Assembly: GCA_023957335.1 (NCBI GenBank)
Contig: JAMLHC010000004.1
Coordinates: 124,001 to 188,000, forward strand
Reading direction: 5' to 3'
DNA: 64,000 nucleotides
From: Bacteroidota bacterium
Lineage (GTDB): Bacteria > Bacteroidota > Bacteroidia > NS11-12g > UBA955
Shown: positions 63,205-64,000 of the stretch, piece by piece
Layout: each line of letters opens with the position of its first letter
Numbering within the stretch: the first letter of the stretch is position 1
Made by a program: the position numbers and the translations under genes
The notes under the pieces: model-generated
Seen by the model: the letters and a program-made list of their open reading frames with translations, nothing else
Databases searched by the model: none
Told to the model about the DNA's origin: nothing

Positions 63205-64000
63205 ATGACAAATAATAAAATAGCAAAACCGTTTTTGAAGTGGGCAGGTGGAAAAACCCAACTCATTAACGACATTGAACGGACTTTGCCGACAGACATA
63301 ACGCAGACGAATTTTACATACATCGAACCATTTGTTGGGAGTGGTGCGGTACTTTTTTGGGTCTTGGACAACTTCCCAAAACTAAAAAAAGCGGTAGTCA
63401 ACGACATCAACGAGGATTTAATAAACACTTATAAAACGATTGCTTCACAACCAAAAGAGTTAATTTCAATTCTGCAAGTTCTGCAAAACGAGTATCACAA
63501 TTTGGAGGGAAACGAAGACAACAAAAAGCTCTATTACTATCAAAAAAGAGAATTGTACAACATAAGAAAAGAAGAACAAAGCGGACAAGCCGCTTTGTTT
63601 ATTTTTCTTAATCGCACTTGCTTCAATGGTTTGTATCGAGTTAATCGCAAGAACGAATACAATGTTCCAATGGGCGGTTACAAAAAGCCAACTATTTGCG
63701 ACAAAGAGAATATTTTGGCAGTAAGCGAAGTATTACAAAAAGTAGAAATTTTGTGTGGCGATTTTGAGCAGACACTAAATTATGTGGACAATAATTCATT
63801 GTTTTATTTTGACCCACCATACAAGCCGTTAAGCGAAACTTCAAGTTTCAATTCGTATGCAAAAGATGAATTTAACGACAGCGAACAAATTCGCTTAAAG
63901 GCTTTTTGCTCAAAATTAGACGGATTAAATCACACTTGGATTTTAAGTAATTCAGATGTAAAAGGCAAAGATGAAAACGATAATTTCTTTGACGATTTGT
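63205..64000 (+). CDS. DNA adenine methyltransferase, D12 class (Dam/DpnM-like), partial
   Basis: A 265-codon open frame that runs off the window end. It begins MTNNKIAKPFLKWAGGKTQL, where FLKWAGGK is the SAM-binding motif I, followed by PFVGSGAVLFW and, near residue 203, DPPYKPLSE, the catalytic D-P-P-Y of N6-adenine MTases. Intact members are about 270-300 residues, so only the tail is missing. It could belong to a type II restriction-modification system (for example GATC specific) or be solitary; the rest lies beyond 64000. It is separated from site 4 by about 117 bases. Cassette arrays often carry such genes. ATG at 63205-63207. Confidence 0.9.
   Translation, partial: MTNNKIAKPFLKWAGGKTQLINDIERTLPTDITQTNFTYIEPFVGSGAVLFWVLDNFPKLKKAVVNDINEDLINTYKTIASQPKELISILQVLQNEYHNLEGNEDNKKLYYYQKRELYNIRKEEQSGQAALFIFLNRTCFNGLYRVNRKNEYNVPMGGYKKPTICDKENILAVSEVLQKVEILCGDFEQTLNYVDNNSLFYFDPPYKPLSETSSFNSYAKDEFNDSEQIRLKAFCSKLDGLNHTWILSNSDVKGKDENDNFFDDL

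Overview
The window reads as a chromosomal segment of a Bacteroidota (Bacteroidetes) bacterium of the Chitinophagales/Sphingobacteriales/Flavobacteriales type. Evidence: AT-rich DNA, type IX secretion sorting domains of both kinds (type A at 38842-40500, type B at 49451-51232), TAnnTTTG-type promoter -7 boxes, many lipoproteins, and Bacteroidota-style Wzc, MnmG, LysS, YbeY and MlaE/F proteins. No rRNA, tRNA or CRISPR array was recognised.

Layout. 0-2 kb: a GltD-like flavoprotein with two ferredoxin clusters. 2-6.5 kb: an accessory stretch with a small hypothetical gene, a Fic protein with a candidate operator, a class C beta-lactamase-type serine hydrolase and a probable outer-membrane barrel, separated by solo ends of an IS1182-like element and by dispersed repeats. 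6.5-11.8 kb: a tight five-gene operon (epimerase/3-beta-HSD-like, MBL hydrolase, F390-synthetase-like ligase, KAS III-like enzyme, sterol-desaturase-like hydroxylase) that resembles a divergent ole/beta-lactone lipid pathway. 12-17.1 kb: small secreted proteins and a 565-bp direct duplication that carries an intact and a broken copy of an XRE regulator.

17.1-30 kb is a long leftward run of core genes: two nucleotidyltransferases, dut, Wzx-type flippase, PHP phosphatase, Wzc kinase with an unusual Gly-Tyr tail, Wza-type export protein, RmlA, RmlB, lipocalin-like lipoprotein, FKBP isomerase, DHH phosphoesterase and the MlaF/MlaE pair. An SDR gene faces the other way at 30 kb. 30.8-38.8 kb holds two nearly identical IS4-family elements in the same orientation, enclosing four poorly known genes. 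38.8-53.7 kb is mostly core: T9SS-sorted protein, TPR protein, DASS transporter, LysS, Ig-like lipoprotein, MnmG, YbeY, a type B T9SS protein and an M16 peptidase pair.

54.1-64 kb is the most interesting part. A XerD-like tyrosine recombinase without the IntI-specific insertion is followed by a consensus Bacteroidota promoter, a hairpin ending in GTTAGCAC, and a row of plus-strand genes. Two intact, about 130-bp, attC-like imperfect inverted repeats bounded by GCTAAC/GTTAGC-type ends lie between genes. One further site appears to be split by an IS1182-like element and a second possibly by an IS110-family element. The genes are a transglutaminase-like secreted protein, a secreted mini-RHS protein with a metallopeptidase-like tail plus an ATGA-overlapping probable partner, a lipoprotein, a NYN/LOTUS protein and a Dam-type methyltransferase that runs off the window. 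I interpret this as an integron-like cassette array run by a non-IntI recombinase. Recombination activity is inference, not shown by the sequence alone.
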